From Lachnospiraceae bacterium (lineage in GTDB: Bacteria; Bacillota; Clostridia; Lachnospirales; Lachnospiraceae), in assembly GCA_017444545.1 (NCBI GenBank), contig JAFSWJ010000341.1:1-8718 (forward strand): a DNA stretch of 8,718 bases, in the 5' to 3' direction. The position numbers and the translations under genes were made by a program. Positions 7,145 to 8,718 of this stretch are shown piece by piece. The notes below the pieces were generated by a model. The model saw only the letters and a list, made by a program, of their open reading frames with translations. It searched no databases and was not told where the DNA came from. How positions within the stretch are numbered: the stretch's first letter is position 1; every line of letters starts with the position of its first letter.

Positions 7145-7344
7145 TGGGACAGGGGACGGGTGGGACAGGGGACGTATCTCTGTCCCAAAGTTATGTTAAG
7201 CATTTTAGCGTTGATTGATGAGAAATATGATGTGTTGAATGGGTTACATAAAAGTGGGACAGAGAAACGTCCCCTGTCCCAAAATGATTTGAATGGTTTG
7301 TGTAAAAGTGGGACAGAGAAACGTCCCCTGTCCCACCCTGTTCC
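7145..7344. repeat. Composite palindromic repeat cluster (three full units plus partial arms)
   Basis: Three full 27-bp units are present: 7161-7187 (+), 7255-7281 (-) and 7309-7335 (-). The first two form an inverted pair of 121 bp with a 67-bp spacer and inward-facing tails (TTATGTTAAG at 7191-7200 and GGTTACATAAAAG at 7242-7254). The third is a tandem direct copy of the second with a 54-bp period (7237-7290, 7291-7344), sharing the preceding GAATGG and TGTAAAAG or CATAAAAG. A partial left arm, TGGGACAGGGGACG (7145-7158), precedes the first unit, making a 16-bp tandem step, and CCCTGTTCCG follows the last. The cluster starts 6 bp after the MATE stop codon. Confidence 0.9.
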
Positions 7345-7364
7345 GTGTGGGATATGTGCAGGAC

Positions 7365-7391
7365 TTGAAAAGCCCGGCAGGATTGTATAGA
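7365..7391 (+). promoter_or_regulatory. Weak candidate promoter for argC
   Basis: TTGAAA at 7365-7370 is a good -35 (5 of 6), but the best -10 candidates, TATAGA at 7386-7391 (15-nt spacing) or TAGAGT at 7388-7393 (17-nt spacing), are poor. The Shine-Dalgarno site AAGGAGAAA (7411-7419) sits 3-4 nt before the ATG at 7423. No ARG-box palindrome was evident. Confidence 0.25.
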
Positions 7392-7422
7392 GTGTAAACA
7401 GTCTTTAATAAAGGAGAAACAG

Positions 7423-8367
7423 ATGAAAAAGGTATTTATAGACGGGAGTGCCGGGACCACCGGACTTCGGATAAACGAAAGGTTTGAGGGCAGGGATGAT
7501 ATCGAGGTTCTTCATATAGATGAGGAAAAGCGCAAGGATCCTTCAGAGATCAGAAGGATGATCAACGAGTCAGATATCACTTTTTTGTGTCTGCCCGACG
7601 ATGCGGCGATGGAGGCGGTCTCGTATGTGGAAAATGATACCACCGTCATCCTGGACACATCCACCGCACACCGAACCGAGCCGGGCTGGGCCTACGGTTT
7701 TCCGGAACTTTCCGATGAACACAGGCAGGCCATCATCAACGGAAAGCGCATAGCAGTTCCGGGGTGCTATGCCAGCGGGTTTATTGCGCTTGCATATCCG
7801 CTCATAAAGGAGGGTGTGATGCCGCCTGATTATCCCATATCGGTGTTTGCTGCATCCGGCTACAGCGGAGGAGGCAAGAAACTGATCGCAGCCTACGAGG
7901 AAGAAGGGCGCGAAAAGAAATTTGATTCTGCCAGGATGTACGCCTGGGGCCAGCAGCACAAGCATCTGAAGGAGATGAAGGCGGTCTGCGGCCTTTCAAA
8001 GGAACCGCTGTTTCTGCCGTTTACCACAAACTATTACAGCGGAATGACAGTCCAGATGCCGCTTTATGCATCTATGCTTAATAAGAACCTGACGGTGCGG
8101 GAACTTCGGGATCTTTTTGCGGAATATTATGAGGGAAAGAAGTTTATGAAGGTTATGCCCTTCGGAGCCGACGTGGAGGAAGGCGGCGTGCTGTTTTCCG
8201 ATGCCTGTTCCGGATGGGACGGAATGGAGATCTTTGTCACAGGCAATGATGAGCGCATCGTTATTGCAAGCCGGTTTGATAACCTGGGCAAGGGCGCATC
8301 GGGAGCGGCAGTCCAATGTATGAACCTGATCCTTGGATGCGACGAAGCAAAGGGGCTGAATCTGTAG
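7423..8367 (+). CDS. argC: N-acetyl-gamma-glutamyl-phosphate reductase, type 2
   Basis: The 314-residue protein matches the short (type 2) form of ArgC, the cytoplasmic NADPH-dependent enzyme that reduces N-acetyl-glutamyl-phosphate to N-acetylglutamate semialdehyde in arginine biosynthesis. The N-terminus has VFIDGSAGTTGLRI (4-17), the nucleotide-binding glycine-rich turn. LCLPDDAA (55-62) and LDTSTAHR (77-84) are typical of the family. VPGCYASG (112-119) carries the catalytic Cys115, and QQHKHLKEM (177-185) supplies the active-site histidine. The C-terminal NLGKGASGAAVQ (287-298) is the conserved closing signature. Start: ATG 7423 behind AAGGAGAAA. None of argJ, argB, argD or argF adjoins it in this window, so it is an isolated gene here, bounded on both sides by palindromic repeats. 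Confidence 0.95.
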   Translation: MKKVFIDGSAGTTGLRINERFEGRDDIEVLHIDEEKRKDPSEIRRMINESDITFLCLPDDAAMEAVSYVENDTTVILDTSTAHRTEPGWAYGFPELSDEHRQAIINGKRIAVPGCYASGFIALAYPLIKEGVMPPDYPISVFAASGYSGGGKKLIAAYEEEGREKKFDSARMYAWGQQHKHLKEMKAVCGLSKEPLFLPFTTNYYSGMTVQMPLYASMLNKNLTVRELRDLFAEYYEGKKFMKVMPFGADVEEGGVLFSDACSGWDGMEIFVTGNDERIVIASRFDNLGKGASGAAVQCMNLILGCDEAKGLNL

Positions 8368-8377
8368 TAGGACGTGC

Positions 8378-8506
8378 GGAACAGGGTGGGACAGGGGACG
8401 TTTCTCTGTCCCACAATTATGTTAATTAAAATATGATAAAATGTGAGGAATTCTGTGATTTGATTAGTTTACATAAAAGTGGGACGGAGAAACGTCCCCT
8501 GTCCCA
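8378..8506. repeat. Composite inverted-pair palindromic repeat (120-bp core element), right arm overlapping a coding frame
   Basis: Full units at 8387-8413 (+) and 8480-8506 (-) enclose a 66-bp spacer, with inward-facing tails TTATGTTAA (8417-8425) and GTTTACATAAAAG (8467-8479). A partial outer arm GGAACAGGG (8378-8386) precedes the left unit; CGGAACAGGGTGGGA here is identical to the reverse complement of the outer end of the 7309-7335 copy. The right unit has one change from consensus (GGGACGGAG instead of GGGACAGAG), which breaks one pair of the stem. It lies within the open reading frame of the following gene. Confidence 0.9.
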
Positions 8507-8718
8507 TGGTAATAAAAATGCCCGCAGAGTGCTGATACAGGCTGTGGGCGAGCATGATCTGCCGTTGATGGAAAGCGAAGTGTCCTTGATCAAAGAATTG
8601 TATGGAGAAGATTTTCTGCTCCTGGCGTTTGAGGTAGACGACTGGAACCGGGATCTTTCTCCGTGGGAAGCACCTGCGGTTTTTGGAAATGATGGTTTTG
8701 AAGGTCATGCAAGGGATA
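8433..8718 (+). CDS. Probable alpha/beta-hydrolase (esterase-like), N-terminal part, 3' end outside window
   Basis: An open frame runs from the ATG at 8433 to the window edge (95 codons). From residue 26 the sequence GNKNARRVLIQAVGEHDL, then DFLLLAFEVDDWNRDLSPW and EAPAVFGNDGF, resembles the N-terminal part of Lachnospiraceae alpha/beta-hydrolase proteins; this is from memory of the family. The nucleophile and other catalytic residues lie beyond the window. The start is unresolved. ATG 8433 has no ribosome site and overlaps the candidate -10 box. TTG 8460 has GAGGAA (8445-8450) 9 nt upstream. GTG 8529 would start inside the homologous region. With either upstream start, residues 12-25 (SLHKSGTEKRPLSH) are encoded by the palindromic repeat, in frame. 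The repeat may have inserted at the gene's 5' end, or the true start may be later. Confidence 0.6.
   Translation, partial: MIKCEEFCDLISLHKSGTEKRPLSHGNKNARRVLIQAVGEHDLPLMESEVSLIKELYGEDFLLLAFEVDDWNRDLSPWEAPAVFGNDGFEGHARD
8434..8442 (+). promoter_or_regulatory. Candidate extended -10 promoter for the hydrolase gene
   Basis: TGATAAAAT is an extended -10 element (TAAAAT matches TATAAT at 5 of 6). It lies in the spacer of the inverted-pair repeat, with no convincing -35. Transcription would start near 8448-8450, which would favour a start codon downstream of the ATG at 8433. Confidence 0.35.

Noticed and set aside
7160..7390. Small + strand frame of 76 codons with two GTEKRPLS segments
   Set aside because: It starts inside the left repeat and is composed largely of translated palindromic repeats and spacer. 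No ribosome site and no protein-like features; it is a by-product of the stop-free repeat.
8506..8535. ATG at 8506 (and 8518) as start of the last gene
   Set aside because: This frame reaches a TGA at 8533-8535 and is not in phase with the hydrolase-like sequence.

Overview
The window looks like chromosomal DNA from an anaerobic, low-to-mid GC Firmicute, most likely a Lachnospiraceae-type Clostridia. This rests on the gene families (rubrerythrin, a large LRR/Ig-like surface protein, a MATE exporter, type 2 ArgC), purine-rich Shine-Dalgarno sites and TGnTATAAT-type promoters. The assignment is inference; no rRNA or marker gene is present. All seven protein genes lie on the + strand. I see no tRNA, rRNA, CRISPR array, riboswitch or transposase.

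Layout: (1) 3-2252, the C-terminal part of a large secreted surface protein, with the tail of a leucine-rich region followed by about seven Ig-like YTG repeats; (2) 2447-3001, rubrerythrin, behind an AT-rich palindromic promoter/operator; (3) 3173-4345, a PLP-dependent group II decarboxylase resembling histidine decarboxylase; (4) 4505-5734, an acidic lipoprotein of unknown function; (5) 5784-7139, a MATE-family exporter whose start codon may coincide with its transcription start; (6) 7423-8367, type 2 ArgC (arginine biosynthesis); (7) 8433-8718, the start of a probable alpha/beta-hydrolase (esterase-like) gene that runs off the window.

The genes do not form one pathway. They look like separately transcribed units. 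Their gaps, except the 49-bp gap before the MATE gene, hold copies of one palindromic repeat family. The unit is a 27-bp imperfect palindrome (arms TGGGACAG and CTGTCCCA around a GGGACGTWTCT core) with a one-sided tail TTATGTnAA. Nine copies are present. Six form three inverted pairs with tails facing inward and a nearly constant overall length (121, 121 and 120 bp), although their central sequences differ. Others are tandem direct duplications with 47-bp and 54-bp periods. A divergent subfamily (GTCACAGAGGGACGG type) forms a fourth inverted pair at 4357-4451 with two small GAA-loop hairpins in its loop.

The most interesting points are this miniature-element family, the probable promoters inside or overlapping its copies, and the copy that appears to be read in frame into the N-terminus of the last gene. 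By general familiarity the arms resemble GGGACGGTTCTCTGTCCC-like repeats of Firmicutes, which may be REP/RAYT-type elements mobilised by Y1 transposases. I could not check that here.
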